Source: Thermococcus aggregans (GTDB taxonomy: Archaea > Methanobacteriota_B > Thermococci > Thermococcales > Thermococcaceae). Taken from it: a stretch of 64,000 nt of DNA. A model generated the notes under the pieces. The model had not been told where the DNA came from, made no database searches, and worked only from the letters and a program-made list of their open reading frames with translations. This document shows, in pieces, positions 1 to 8,829 of this stretch. Positions within the stretch are counted from its first letter, which is position 1. Each line of letters opens with the position of its first letter. The position numbers were made by a program, and so were the translations under genes. The stretch lies in contig NZ_CP099582.1 of NCBI RefSeq assembly GCF_024022995.1, positions 1,054,001 through 1,118,000 on the forward strand, in the 5' to 3' direction.

Positions 1-1
1 C

Positions 2-637
2 TGCGTCTTTGAGTATATATACTTCGCCAGGCCTGACAGCATTATTGATGGTGTTAGCGTGTATAAAGCCAGGGTCAAAATGGGAGAAGGACTTGCCCGC
101 GAGAGCCCTGCGAACGCTGACGTCGTTATTCCTGTTCCGGACTCCGGTAGGGCTGCAGCTTTGGGCTTTTCTCAGATAAGTGGTATTCCATATGCCGAGG
201 GCTTAATAAAAAACCGCTACATTGGTAGAACCTTTATAATGCCCGGTCAATTTTACAGGGAGCTAAAAGTAAAGCTCAAACTTTCTCCTGTCAGAGAGGT
301 TATCGAGGGAAAACGTGTAGCCCTTGTTGACGATTCTATAGTCAGAGGGACTACAATGAAAAGGATAGTGGAACTCCTAAAGAAGGCTGGAGCAAAAGAA
401 GTGCATGTGAGGATAGCATCTCCACCAATAAGGCATCCCTGCTATATGGGGATAGACATTCCAACTAGGCATGAGTTAATAGCAGCTTTTGGCAGCGTTG
501 AAAATGTTAGAAGAGCCATAGGAGCAGATACGCTTGCTTATCTTAGTGTGGAAGGGTTAAAGAAAGCCGTTGGAAAGAAAGACCTCTGTTTAGCATGTCT
601 TACCGGCAATTATCCTGAATGGGCTTTCCGGTTCTAA
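2..637 (+). CDS. purF: Amidophosphoribosyltransferase, C-terminal part (runs in from left edge)
   Basis: Catalyses the first committed step of purine synthesis, PRPP plus glutamine to phosphoribosylamine, in the cytosol. The reading frame is open from base 2, so the N-terminal glutaminase domain lies outside the window. Visible are the PurF motif [11 protein letters not shown] at the edge, the PRPP-binding loop [13 protein letters not shown] (about bases 317-355), and the C-terminal cysteines of CYMGID and DLCLACLTG. These cysteines are characteristic of the Fe-S-type PurF subfamily. The gene ends about 145 bases before tRNA-Gln and faces the same way. Identity is secure; only the start is missing. 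Confidence 0.95.
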   Translation, partial: CVFEYIYFARPDSIIDGVSVYKARVKMGEGLARESPANADVVIPVPDSGRAAALGFSQISGIPYAEGLIKNRYIGRTFIMPGQFYRELKVKLKLSPVREVIEGKRVALVDDSIVRGTTMKRIVELLKKAGAKEVHVRIASPPIRHPCYMGIDIPTRHELIAAFGSVENVRRAIGADTLAYLSVEGLKKAVGKKDLCLACLTGNYPEWAFRF

Positions 638-747
638 GTTTTCTAATCTTTGCAACTGAAAACTTAAACTCCGATGTACCGGCTTTGTTAAGAGCAAATA
701 TTTTTTAGAATTACTCTACTCAGTAATGAACATTAAGGTGGGTAAGA

Positions 748-756
748 TTTATAAAT
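748..756 (+). promoter_or_regulatory. TATA box of tRNA-Gln
   Basis: TTTATAAAT, preceded by a purine-rich BRE-like stretch, sits about 27-35 bases upstream of the tRNA 5' end. This is the usual archaeal core promoter spacing for a stable RNA. Confidence 0.7.
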
Positions 757-782
757 GCCCTATTTAATTTAACATCGGGTAC

Positions 783-858
783 AGCCCCGTGGTGTAGCGG
801 CCAAGCATGCGGGACTCTGGATCCCGCGACCGGGGTTCGAATCCCCGCGGGGCTACCA
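783..858 (+). tRNA. tRNA-Gln (anticodon CTG)
   Basis: Acceptor AGCCCCG pairs with CGGGGCT. The anticodon stem CGGGA/TCCCG encloses loop CTCTGGA with anticodon CTG, reading CAG. The T arm is CGGGG-TTCGAAT-CCCCG. Discriminator A and an encoded CCA complete the 3' end. No intron is seen. Confidence 0.93.
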
Positions 859-936
859 TATCCCCGGGCTCCAGACCAAACTTCTCTTTTAAAAATCTTT
901 AAATTCAGGGAACTCCTATATTGCTGGGGTGAAAAA

Positions 937-1707
937 ATGTATACTGAAGAGAAACTTCTAAGCGAGATAAAGGAGCTTCTGGAGAATGATGAGCTCTACG
1001 CCCTCTATGAAGATACATACAGGAAATACAAATATTATTTCGATACAACCAACTACATAGTTCTCAACGTTTACCAGTTCAATGATCACGGCGCAATACA
1101 CGTTCTTTTGACCACAAGACGAGCCCTTGAGGTTTTGAAGATCCTTAAAAAGTTCGGGATTAAAACAACCGCTGAAAAGTTGGGCAAACCCTTTGAGTGG
1201 AGCAAATTTATAGTCTCCTTTGGAGCTCTCTTTCATGACATTGGGAACATGATCCACAGGGAGCCTCACTACCAGTTCAGTGTTATCCTTGCAGAACCTA
1301 TAATAGACGAGCTCGCCAAAAAATTCGAGAAAAACGACTGGTTGGTCTTAAAGGCGTTAACTCTAAACGCCATATATACTCATGATGAAAGCGTTCCCTG
1401 CACCACTATTGAGGGGAGCTGTGTAACGATAGCAGATGGATGCGATATGGAAGAAGGCAGGAGCAGATTAGCTTACAAGAAAGATAAAGTGGACATCCAT
1501 GCAGTTTCAGCCTTGGCGATTGATAAAGTTGAGATAAAAGAAGGAAACGAAGAAGTTCCAATCCTTGTTGAGGTGTGGATGAAGCACCTGGCGGGAATCT
1601 TTCAAGTTGATGAGATACTTACAAAGAAGGTTAAGAGCTCCCTTCTAAGCGGGAAGGTTAGGATTAAAATACACGCCGGGGAGGAGACTCTGGAAAAGGT
1701 GGTATAA
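937..1707 (+). CDS. HD-domain metal-dependent phosphohydrolase
   Basis: A 256-aa soluble protein of the HD superfamily, which hydrolyses phosphate esters using a metal held by His and Asp. The signature is visible as H51/H55 in NDHGAIHV, the HD pair H100-D101 in LFHDIGNMIHR, and a distal Asp (D167) in TIADGCD. The substrate cannot be read from sequence. A TATA-like CTTTTAAAAATC lies about 45 bases upstream of the ATG. The stop overlaps the first base of the next gene, so the two are probably cotranscribed. Confidence 0.85.
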   Translation: MYTEEKLLSEIKELLENDELYALYEDTYRKYKYYFDTTNYIVLNVYQFNDHGAIHVLLTTRRALEVLKILKKFGIKTTAEKLGKPFEWSKFIVSFGALFHDIGNMIHREPHYQFSVILAEPIIDELAKKFEKNDWLVLKALTLNAIYTHDESVPCTTIEGSCVTIADGCDMEEGRSRLAYKKDKVDIHAVSALAIDKVEIKEGNEEVPILVEVWMKHLAGIFQVDEILTKKVKSSLLSGKVRIKIHAGEETLEKVV

Positions 1708-2399
1708 TGTCTTCTCTTCTTTTAGCTTATGAGGACTTGAAATACCTTTTGAACAGGGGATATCGGAAAAAGTATGCCCTTGAGTTTGTCGCCAACCACT
1801 ACAAATTAACATCTAGAGAAAGGTACTTTCTGACGAGGTGTGTTTTTTCTGACAGAGAAATTGAAGAAAGAAAAGGAAAGGTCCTTCAGAAAGAAAATTT
1901 AAGGTACACTGTACTTGGAGTGGATGGTTTTAATGTTTTAATAACACTGGAATCTCTGATAGAGGGTAAGGCTATCCTCTGTGAAGACGGCTTTTTGAGA
2001 GATTTAAAACATCAGAAAGGTTACAAAATACACAAAAATACTCCAAAAGTGCTTGAGCTTATTGTGAGGTTTTTAAGGGACTTAGGAGTTAAGGAAGCCT
2101 GGTTCCTATACGATGCTCCGGTAAGCAGAAGCAAAGAAGTTGCCAAGTTAACAGAAGACCTTATGGAAAAATTTGGGGTTCATGGAGCGGCTCTTTTGTC
2201 AAAAGCGCCCGATTATGACTTAAGAGAGTTCGAAGTTGTTGCAAGTTCGGACATTGCGGTAATTAAGAAAGTCAGCTCGGTAGTTGATCTTCCCCAAATG
2301 ATAGGGGAGGCGAAGGGGTTAAGATGGGTTAGCTTTTTGGAGATCCTAAAAAACCCTGAGCTGTTGGACTCTTGTTTTGCCTTTCGGAGCAAATGTTAA
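1707..2399 (+). CDS. DUF434 family protein
   Basis: A 230-aa soluble protein recognised as DUF434, an archaeal family of unknown function. The N-terminal helical block (YRKKYALEFVANHYKLTSR, about residues 19-37) and the block LGVDGFNVLITLESLI are the conserved parts. The second block resembles the start of a PIN- or NYN-like alpha/beta fold with an early Asp, but that is inference. It overlaps the HD phosphohydrolase by one base and ends convergently with the leftward gene at 2396 (4-base overlap). Confidence 0.75.
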   Translation: MSSLLLAYEDLKYLLNRGYRKKYALEFVANHYKLTSRERYFLTRCVFSDREIEERKGKVLQKENLRYTVLGVDGFNVLITLESLIEGKAILCEDGFLRDLKHQKGYKIHKNTPKVLELIVRFLRDLGVKEAWFLYDAPVSRSKEVAKLTEDLMEKFGVHGAALLSKAPDYDLREFEVVASSDIAVIKKVSSVVDLPQMIGEAKGLRWVSFLEILKNPELLDSCFAFRSKC

Positions 2400-3190
2400 T
2401 TATTCCCATTGTTGGAGTTAATCTTCTTGAAATTTAGTGCATGGACAGATGTCGTTGGAGAGAGTCTTCTGATTGTGTACTCATAAGCTGCTGGCTCGAA
2501 CTCTGGATTCATGGCTTTAATTATTGTCATCTTTTCTTTGGATTCCTTTTCATAAAACTTAAATGATATGACAACGTCTGATAAGCTCAAAACCCATCCA
2601 ACGAAGTGTTTGGATACAAGTTCCTTGTTTAACAGGAGAATTGTGATGATGTTGTACTCATGATATAGTCGTGCAAGCTCTGCCAAATCGGAATTCAGAA
2701 GTTTTAGCGTTGGTTTTTCTTCGAAAAGCGTTGTGATGGCATCTAACGTATAAATAACTCTGATAATTGGTCTAGAACCGGCTATTGGGAATATCTGTTT
2801 TCTGTATATCTCCATTATTTTGGGATTTAATGTTTCCGCACTTGGGCTAGAGATTTGATAGATGTAATTTTCATAAGGGGGAATATTGTACCGCGAACCA
2901 AAAATATCTATAATTCTGAGATTGTCTGCTTCTGCTTCCTTTCTTATGTTGAGACCTACAAAAGTTGCTCTGCTCTCCAATTTTTGTGCGGGCAAAAGGT
3001 AGTTGTGGATCACTCCAAAGCAATTTTCATTTATCAGATTTTTCAAGATTTCAAATGCTAACGCCCACCCCAGAGACAACTCGTCATACATGATTGTGAA
3101 AACGCCACCTCTGGGAATTCCTCTAATCACGTCGTCTATTTCTTTTATATGGACTTTAAAAAATCGAAAAGAAGAAGGAGTTTTGTTCAT
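2396..3190 (-). CDS. RecA/KaiC-like protein lacking the P-loop
   Basis: A 264-aa protein whose opening IDDVIRGIPRGGVFTIM matches the entry to a KaiC/RadA core. At the Walker A position it has YDELSLGWALAFEIL, with no GxxxxGK[ST]. The Walker B equivalent RVIYTLDAITTLF also lacks the usual acidic residue position. The fold is therefore probably retained without ATP binding. It is the last gene of a leftward operon, 10 bases after the chemoreceptor stop. A role in receptor signalling or localisation is inferred from context only. It may be a divergent DUF257 relative. Confidence 0.6.
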   Translation of the reverse strand: MNKTPSSFRFFKVHIKEIDDVIRGIPRGGVFTIMYDELSLGWALAFEILKNLINENCFGVIHNYLLPAQKLESRATFVGLNIRKEAEADNLRIIDIFGSRYNIPPYENYIYQISSPSAETLNPKIMEIYRKQIFPIAGSRPIIRVIYTLDAITTLFEEKPTLKLLNSDLAELARLYHEYNIITILLLNKELVSKHFVGWVLSLSDVVISFKFYEKESKEKMTIIKAMNPEFEPAAYEYTIRRLSPTTSVHALNFKKINSNNGNN

Positions 3191-3200
3191 GTGAATCCCT

Positions 3201-4754
3201 CTACACTCTTATGAACTCCACAGATTCGCGAAGCTGTCTTACGATTCCGTGGAGCTCTTCGATGTTCCTCTTTACTTCCTCTAACGCTGAAGTCTGCTCT
3301 TCTGCGCTTGCACTAACCTCCTCTGCACTTGCAGTGGTTTCTTCTGCACTTGCTGCTAGTGTTTCAAGGGACTTCATGGCTTCATCAATCTGATCCCTTT
3401 CTTCTTGAACTTCCTTCATTAGTTCTTTAAGTTTAAATTCTACATCGTCTAGGAGGTCTCCTATGTTTACTAAGTAATTAACAGTCTCATTGAGGAAATC
3501 TACAGAGTCTTCAACTATTTGAACTCCCCTTCCTGTCTCTAGAACTGCCCTTTCTACTTTTTCAGTCATTTTCTGAATTATGTTGCGGATATCATCGGCG
3601 GCTTTTTTGCTTTCTTCTGCGAGGTTTCTTATTTCTTGGGCAACGACAGCAAATCCTCTTCCCGCCTCACCAGCCCTTGCAGCCTCAATAGCGGCGTTTA
3701 AGGCTAACAGGTTGGTCTGTTCTGAAATATTTGTTATGACGTTTGTAATTTCTCCTATGTTTTTGCTCATTTCATTTACTGCTTCAACAGCTTCCTTTAT
3801 AATGTTCATTGCTTGTTGTATGCTTTGTATTTGGTTTATTGCATTTTCTCCTTTTTCTTTTCCTTCTTTTGAAATCGAAATGACCTTCTGAGTTATCTCT
3901 GAGAATTCTTCCATAGTGGTTGCAGTCTTTTGACTAATTTCTGATGTCGAGCGCATTATCTCCATAACAGTGTTAATGTTCTCCTGCTGTCTTTGAGCTT
4001 CCATGCTAACTTGTTGAATTGCTTCAGCGACTTGGCTAACTGCTTCGGAAATTTCTCCGGATATTTTTGTTAGTTCGTTGGCTCTTTTTTCTAAGGTCGT
4101 TGCGAGGTCTCTTACAGTCTTAAGAAGTTGCTTTAATTGTGCAATAGTTTTTCTCATAGAGTTCAAAATCAGTTCTAAATCTCCCTTTGCGTGTGCAGTT
4201 AGTTCTTCTGTCAAATCTCCCTCGGAAATTTTCTCCATTCTTTCAACTATCAGGTCGAGAGTTTGAAGCACATCTTTGGATATTGCTTTGAATGCTTCTA
4301 ATAGTTTTCCTATCTCGTCCTGCTCTAAGTACTTCATCTTCGCAGTAAGTTTTTCTGCCTCTTCCAGCTTTCCTTGGCTAATAGCTTCTGCTATTTTTGT
4401 CATTTCTTTAATTGGGTCTAGAGCGGTATTCATGAACTTATATGCTATTGTTCCAGAAACCGCTGCAAGTACAATAGCTATCCCGGCACTCATCCACAGT
4501 GTCTTTTTAATGTTTGTCTCTGCGATGTTGACGGATTCTTGAATTAGTTGGGCAGCCTCGCCGGAAGTTTTGCTTGCAACAATGCCGAGAGTGTTCTCTA
4601 AATCTGATGCGAGGTTTTGTATTGCAAACTGCTGGATTAGTATAGTGGCAACAACTACTAATATTAAGGGAAGTGCGAGAGAGAGGAGGAGTTTCTTTTT
4701 AAACTCTATCGTCCTCCCTCCCGTTAGTTTGTTGTGGGATTTCAAACGTTTCAA
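3201..4754 (-). CDS. Methyl-accepting chemotaxis protein
   Basis: A 517-aa transmembrane chemoreceptor. Membrane segments are at about residues 21-43 and 85-107. They enclose only about 40 residues outside the membrane, too few for a classical ligand domain. A HAMP domain follows (about 108-160), then a second HAMP-like stretch, then a long coiled-coil signalling domain with the hairpin tip [20 protein letters not shown]. Ala/Glu/Ser-rich repeats near the C-terminus are candidate adaptation sites. Its ATG overlaps the upstream DUF257 stop by 4 bases. No cheA, cheW or archaellum genes are nearby in the window. Confidence 0.93.
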   Translation of the reverse strand: MKRLKSHNKLTGGRTIEFKKKLLLSLALPLILVVVATILIQQFAIQNLASDLENTLGIVASKTSGEAAQLIQESVNIAETNIKKTLWMSAGIAIVLAAVSGTIAYKFMNTALDPIKEMTKIAEAISQGKLEEAEKLTAKMKYLEQDEIGKLLEAFKAISKDVLQTLDLIVERMEKISEGDLTEELTAHAKGDLELILNSMRKTIAQLKQLLKTVRDLATTLEKRANELTKISGEISEAVSQVAEAIQQVSMEAQRQQENINTVMEIMRSTSEISQKTATTMEEFSEITQKVISISKEGKEKGENAINQIQSIQQAMNIIKEAVEAVNEMSKNIGEITNVITNISEQTNLLALNAAIEAARAGEAGRGFAVVAQEIRNLAEESKKAADDIRNIIQKMTEKVERAVLETGRGVQIVEDSVDFLNETVNYLVNIGDLLDDVEFKLKELMKEVQEERDQIDEAMKSLETLAASAEETTASAEEVSASAEEQTSALEEVKRNIEELHGIVRQLRESVEFIRV

Positions 4755-5398
4755 ACGAGTGAAATTTCCTTATTTATGAGCCCTTCCCAGGGACTTTTCT
4801 TGATAGTGAGCGTATTTTCACTTTTAATCTCTGCAATAACTGGCATTATGATGCTGAGGAGAGAAAGCGCTTCTACAGGCAAATCTTTTAAGGCATCTAT
4901 ATTCAGAAAAATTACGTCCCGAATGTCTCTGGTCTTGGTAACTATATACTCTCCCAGGTCGTGAATCTGTTCTACTAATTCTCTCTTCTCGAACAGGTTT
5001 AATAGGTACTCCAGTCCCACTTGAATGTTCAGTATAAACTCAGCGTCTGGGCTTGTATTTCTGAGAAACGCGGACACTGTTTCTCCATATAAGCTCCTAT
5101 GAACAGCATACGAAGAGATTGGTATCTTTCTGATTACATTTCCAATTTTTAGTTTTCCTCCTACCTTTATAACTGGTATCTCTTTGATTATTGAAGTTGT
5201 TACGCCGCTTAGTTCTGCTTGATATTTGTATATGCTCAACATATCTAGAAAGTCGGTAAGTAAAATCTCGAGATTTCCGTCGTAATTCTTCTTTATGTCT
5301 TCAAGCATTCTGAAAAGTATGGGCCCGGGATTGTGAGTGCTTTTGTATTCTAACAAAATTGCAGTTTTAGGTTTGAGGATATCCTCGAATTCTGACAT
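4751..5398 (-). CDS. DUF257 family protein
   Basis: A 215-aa soluble protein recognised as DUF257, a family known mainly from Pyrococcus and Thermococcus with no established function. It begins [20 protein letters not shown] and has alternating beta/alpha blocks, suggesting a RecA-like fold without a P-loop. It is the first gene of the operon DUF257, chemoreceptor, P-loop-less RecA-like protein, coupled to the receptor by an ATGA overlap. The start is supported by GGTGAT about 6 bases upstream. Confidence 0.7.
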   Translation of the reverse strand: MSEFEDILKPKTAILLEYKSTHNPGPILFRMLEDIKKNYDGNLEILLTDFLDMLSIYKYQAELSGVTTSIIKEIPVIKVGGKLKIGNVIRKIPISSYAVHRSLYGETVSAFLRNTSPDAEFILNIQVGLEYLLNLFEKRELVEQIHDLGEYIVTKTRDIRDVIFLNIDALKDLPVEALSLLSIIMPVIAEIKSENTLTIKKSPWEGLINKEISLV

Positions 5399-5670
5399 TG
5401 TGGATCACCTGTTGAATTCTCAAATCCTCATAGACTCTCATAATTTATGTCGTATCGCTTCAGAGTTTTAAGCTTTTTATGTATATACATTCACATATAC
5501 ACAAAACATCATAAAACATTGTGTTATAAAATGTTGTTGGGAATTTATGTCATATTTGTCTTGGCTATAAAAATAAAAAAGTTGCAAAACTGCAAAAAAC
5601 GGAATTATTATGTTGGTATTATAACCTTAGAATAAAAACAAATTAACAAATTTGTCTTTGGAAATCAACA
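5399..5670. other. AT-rich intergenic region
   Basis: It holds the leftward promoter of the chemoreceptor operon: the minus strand reads ATAAATTA near 5442-5450. The rest is AT-rich DNA with imperfect short inverted repeats (AACAT and ATGTT arms near 5504-5538). An open frame at 5447-5635 lacks a ribosome binding site and has low-complexity composition, so it is not called as a gene. Confidence 0.5.
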
Positions 5671-6109
5671 TTATTCTGATATTTTAATCAGTTGATGGTC
5701 TTTCTGTAATAGCGCAATTACTTTTTTGAAAAACTTCGCATTCTCTAGGATTTTTTCCGTGCTTTCTTTGATTGTTGAATAGGGGACATTGAGGAGTCTT
5801 GACACTGCATAGGGTGGCAGTTTTGTGTAGAGTATCAGATATGCTGTCAATATTGTTCTTTTTATGTCGTGTTCTCTGTTAAGAGGAGTGTTTGTTAGGT
5901 CATTAAATGTGCTGTTACATGCTTTGCAGTAATATCTCTGGGCGCCATTTTTAAGTTTTCCGAACTTTACCACTTGAGGGCTACCACAATAGGGGCATTT
6001 AATTCTGCTATCCTCGCCGAAGACGAATTTTTCTTACGATTTTTATTATCTCCTCTTCTTCTAATTCTATGAGCCTTAGGAAAATGCTATTTTCCAATTT
6101 TTCACTCAT
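5671..6109 (-). pseudogene. Frameshifted zinc-ribbon/HTH protein (transposase-associated, InsA-like)
   Basis: A good ribosome binding site (AGGAGGTGAG, minus strand, about 6114-6123) precedes ATG at 6109. That frame codes 33 residues and stops at 6008. The continuation in another frame reads GEDSRIKCPYCG, then RYYCKACNSTF, then a helix-turn-helix-like C-terminus (PPYAVSRLLNVPYSTIKES). Removing one A from the A5 run at 6028-6032 (minus strand) fuses the parts into about 146 aa. The zinc ribbon plus HTH layout resembles IS1 InsA and other transposase N-termini. Frame decay is more likely than programmed +1 shifting. Confidence 0.6.
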
Positions 6110-6706
6110 TTTCCCTCACCTCCTATTGTCTATTATTCTAACTATGAACAAGACTATCTACAAGCAAGACTACGAGGAAAGAAAGTTTAAAAATTTACCT
6201 AATTTGTTATTATTAGTAACAATTTCATGTTTTTGGTGATAATAATGTTATATATTAATTGCCAAAAATATTTTAAAGTGTCCAGTTAACTCCATGATAA
6301 GTTGCCTTATTGTAGTAGCTGTGATCTCTCTCAACACGATTTCGTATTTATCTAACTTTTTGTTACTTTATTTCGGGTTAGGGGTTATAAATTTTTGGTT
6401 GTTGAGGGGTGGAGCATTAAGTTTTCCGTATTTTGATCTTAATAATAGGGTTTAACCGAAGTTATTTTGAACTCGTGAGTGTTCTTGCAGTTTTTGTAGA
6501 AGTAAGACTTTTAATTGGCCGTTGGGGATTATAGTTCAGGAACATAGGAGAAAGTATCAACTTGTAGCCAAAAATTGCTCTACTATAATTTGCTTATTTC
6601 ATTATATAATTTGTTTATTTCGTTATTCGTACCGTAAACTATTTAATAATGTTGGTATACGCTGATAGCAGGGTTAATACCCTTCTATTCCTGGAGGTGT
6701 GCAAAA
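6110..6706. other. AT-rich intergenic region, accessory-like
   Basis: About 600 AT-rich bases. They contain a weak small ORF (6294-6455) and the promoter and ribosome binding site of the gene at 6707 (TTTAATAA-like TATA near 6641-6648; GGAGGTGTG at 6692-6700). No RNA gene, terminal repeats or recognisable protein remnant is seen elsewhere in it. Confidence 0.5.
6294..6455 (+). CDS. Possible small membrane protein (53 aa)
   Basis: ATG at 6294 opens a 53-codon frame. Its first half is strongly hydrophobic (MISCLIVVAVISL, then NFLLLYFGLGVINFWLL), enough for one or two membrane segments. A TATA-like ATATTTTAA lies about 25 bases upstream, which would give an almost leaderless transcript, and there is no ribosome binding site. 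The AT-rich context makes a chance frame quite possible. Confidence 0.25.
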   Translation: MISCLIVVAVISLNTISYLSNFLLLYFGLGVINFWLLRGGALSFPYFDLNNRV

Positions 6707-6937
6707 ATGAATGGACTCTTTAGAGTCCAACTCTTAATTAAAAGGCATTATGATGAAGCTGAAGAAGGTCGTATCTATCCCTCTTTGCTCGTTGTAGCAG
6801 CTAATCCAGAAAGAGCCAAAGATATTGCCGTAGAATATTTTAAAGCAGAAGGCTTTAGCGAAAAAGAAATTGACATTTTGGATGTGAAAGAGCTTGATAT
6901 GGAGTCTGAGAGAGTTATTGGAGTTTACATAGGCTGA
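6707..6937 (+). CDS. Small hypothetical protein (76 aa)
   Basis: A charged soluble protein beginning MNGLFRVQLLIKRHYDEAEE, followed by a segment like a small alpha/beta domain (LLVVAANPERAKDIAVEYFKA). Strong GGAGGTG seven bases before the ATG and an upstream TATA support a real gene. No family is recognised with confidence. It stands alone between the AT-rich region and DUF432. Confidence 0.65.
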   Translation: MNGLFRVQLLIKRHYDEAEEGRIYPSLLVVAANPERAKDIAVEYFKAEGFSEKEIDILDVKELDMESERVIGVYIG

Positions 6938-7095
6938 AGAAACTACAACAAATCTTCTTTTGTTCCATTGCTTTTTGGGTGCATTTTCTGGCCTAATAAA
7001 CTCCTTAGCATTTATTTTCGAGTATTCCTCCCCAAACTAGGAGGTTAGATCTATGTTGAGCAAAGTTTATATCTTCTTAATTCCTATTTCTATTC

Positions 7096-7737
7096 ATGTT
7101 TGGAGAGCATGAGCTGAAAACTAAGTTCATCAAAGTTGGTGATAAAAAAATTCACCTTCTCGAGGAGAGTGAGAATCTAGTAAGATACCGGCGGGACGAT
7201 GTGGAGAGGATAATCAAAAATAACGGGGAAAAGCTTAGAGTCCTTCCAGCCCCGGCAACTGGCTACGGCGTAAGGCTTCTCATGGTAAAGTTCAAGGAGC
7301 CTCTTATAGTACCTCCCCACGATTCTCTAACAGGATTTATTGAGGCCCCGATAGAAATAGACGTTAAAGTCGGTGGGCTGAGCGTAGACCACTTCATAGT
7401 GGGCAGGGAGAAGTACGCCCTCTATGGCAGCCTGGAGGCGGGTGTAATCTGTCGCTATCACGTTAGTCCATTCTACGCGAAGGAGCCCGGCTCGATAGGA
7501 GTGGCGAAGCTCATTGTTTCAAACCCCTCCCCTGACTGGAAGTCCCTCGAGAGGGTCGTGATCCCGATAAGTGGAACTCCCATGTACTACGAGAGCACAA
7601 AAGCTTACTACCCTCTGCTGATTGTAACAATAAAAGACCACAGCCCCGAGGTCAACAACACCGGAAAGGCTCCCAGAGAGGGCCTAAACATGGTAGGAGA
7701 AGGGTTATCTCTTCCAAACTTCCTGATGAGGTGGTGA
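7096..7737 (+). CDS. DUF432 family protein
   Basis: A 213-aa protein recognised as DUF432, an archaeal family of unknown function. It looks beta-rich and soluble, without a signal peptide. There is no ribosome binding site. GTTTATAT at 7062-7069 lies about 27-33 bases upstream, so the mRNA is probably leaderless. Its last bases overlap the mscS leader, which suggests a role linked to the channel or to membrane tension; that is inference. The base composition is GC-richer than the flanking DNA. Confidence 0.7.
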   Translation: MFGEHELKTKFIKVGDKKIHLLEESENLVRYRRDDVERIIKNNGEKLRVLPAPATGYGVRLLMVKFKEPLIVPPHDSLTGFIEAPIEIDVKVGGLSVDHFIVGREKYALYGSLEAGVICRYHVSPFYAKEPGSIGVAKLIVSNPSPDWKSLERVVIPISGTPMYYESTKAYYPLLIVTIKDHSPEVNNTGKAPREGLNMVGEGLSLPNFLMRW

Positions 7738-7739
7738 GA

Positions 7740-8822
7740 ATGAACGCAACGGTAAACTCTACATCATTCTGGGAGCAGGGTCTTCTCGGGGAGAATCTAT
7801 TTCTTACCATGACATTGGGTGCGCTCGTAAAGGCTCTTTTAATCCTTGTGATAGGTCTTCTGATAGCAAAGCTTCTCAGGAGGTACCTCCTTAACCTGTC
7901 CAGAAGCACCAAGTACGTATGGATAATTAACGAAGACACCGCCTCAACGCTGCACAACTTAATAGTGGTTATAGCGGTTGTTTACAGCCTCGATGCCCTG
8001 GGAGTGCTCTCCTATGAAATCGCCGGGACGAGCATAAGCAACCTGTTAACCGCTTTTCTGGTGTTTTACTTCTCCTATCTTCTCGCCAAGAAGTCAAAGG
8101 ACTATATGATAATGAGTTCTTCCCGGCAGAAGCTCCCGGAAGTTCAGGTTAAGGCGAAGCTCTTCTACTATCTGATAGTCACGTTAGCATTTTTCATAGC
8201 CCTCAACATAGCGGGCCTCACCGGCAGGTTGACGACGCTTTTAGCTGCGGCGGGAATAACGGGTATTGTCCTCGGTTTTTCGGCACAAACTGTCGTTTCA
8301 AACTTCATCTCGGGTATATTCATGTACTTTGATAAGCCCCTCAAGATAGGCGACCCCGTGGAAGTTGCCGGCTATTCGGGGATTGTCCATGACATCAGAA
8401 TCCTCTCCACTAGAATAAGGACGTGGGATGGTCTTCTCGTGAGGATCCCAAACGAGAAGCTCTTCAACAGCGAGATAAAGAACCTCCAGAAGTACCCGGC
8501 GAGGAGGGTTGACATAATAGTGGGCATAGCCTACAAGGAAGACGCCCAGAGGGCTATAGATGTTATAAAGAAGACCCTCGACGAGATGCCATATGTCCTC
8601 GCGGAGCCCGAGCCGACGGTCTTCGTGGACAGCCTTGGCGACAGCAGCGTCAACATAGCCATTAGGGCATGGGCGCCGAGCGAGAAGTGGTTCGACGTGA
8701 GGACTCAGATAGTCCAGAGGGTAAAGAAGGCACTCAACGAGGCCGGAATCGAGATACCGTTCCCGCAGAGGGTCAACTGGTTTGCGGAGGAGTTGAGAGT
8801 AAAGGTAGAGAAAGAAAACTAA
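7740..8822 (+). CDS. mscS: Small-conductance mechanosensitive channel, MscS family
   Basis: A 360-aa membrane channel that opens under membrane tension to release solutes in osmotic downshock. Hydrophobic segments occupy about residues 20-45, 60-80, 95-115 and 140-200. The pore-lining helix and beta-domain entry are clear: GITGIVLGFSAQTVVSNFI, then GIFMYFDKPLKIGDPVEV. The soluble C-terminal vestibule follows. ATG at 7740 is chosen because GAGGTGGTGAG lies directly upstream. A GTG at 7731 is in frame but falls inside that site. Confidence 0.9.
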   Translation: MNATVNSTSFWEQGLLGENLFLTMTLGALVKALLILVIGLLIAKLLRRYLLNLSRSTKYVWIINEDTASTLHNLIVVIAVVYSLDALGVLSYEIAGTSISNLLTAFLVFYFSYLLAKKSKDYMIMSSSRQKLPEVQVKAKLFYYLIVTLAFFIALNIAGLTGRLTTLLAAAGITGIVLGFSAQTVVSNFISGIFMYFDKPLKIGDPVEVAGYSGIVHDIRILSTRIRTWDGLLVRIPNEKLFNSEIKNLQKYPARRVDIIVGIAYKEDAQRAIDVIKKTLDEMPYVLAEPEPTVFVDSLGDSSVNIAIRAWAPSEKWFDVRTQIVQRVKKALNEAGIEIPFPQRVNWFAEELRVKVEKEN

Positions 8823-8829
8823 GCTCTAC

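Noticed and set aside
3211-4542. Several plus-strand frames opposite the chemoreceptor
   Set aside because: Antisense shadows of a well-supported gene; Ser/Ala-rich translations typical of reversed coiled-coil coding DNA.
5447-5635. 62-codon open frame on the plus strand
   Set aside because: No ribosome binding site, AT-driven composition (Ile, Lys, Tyr rich), and it overlaps the leftward promoter of the chemoreceptor operon.
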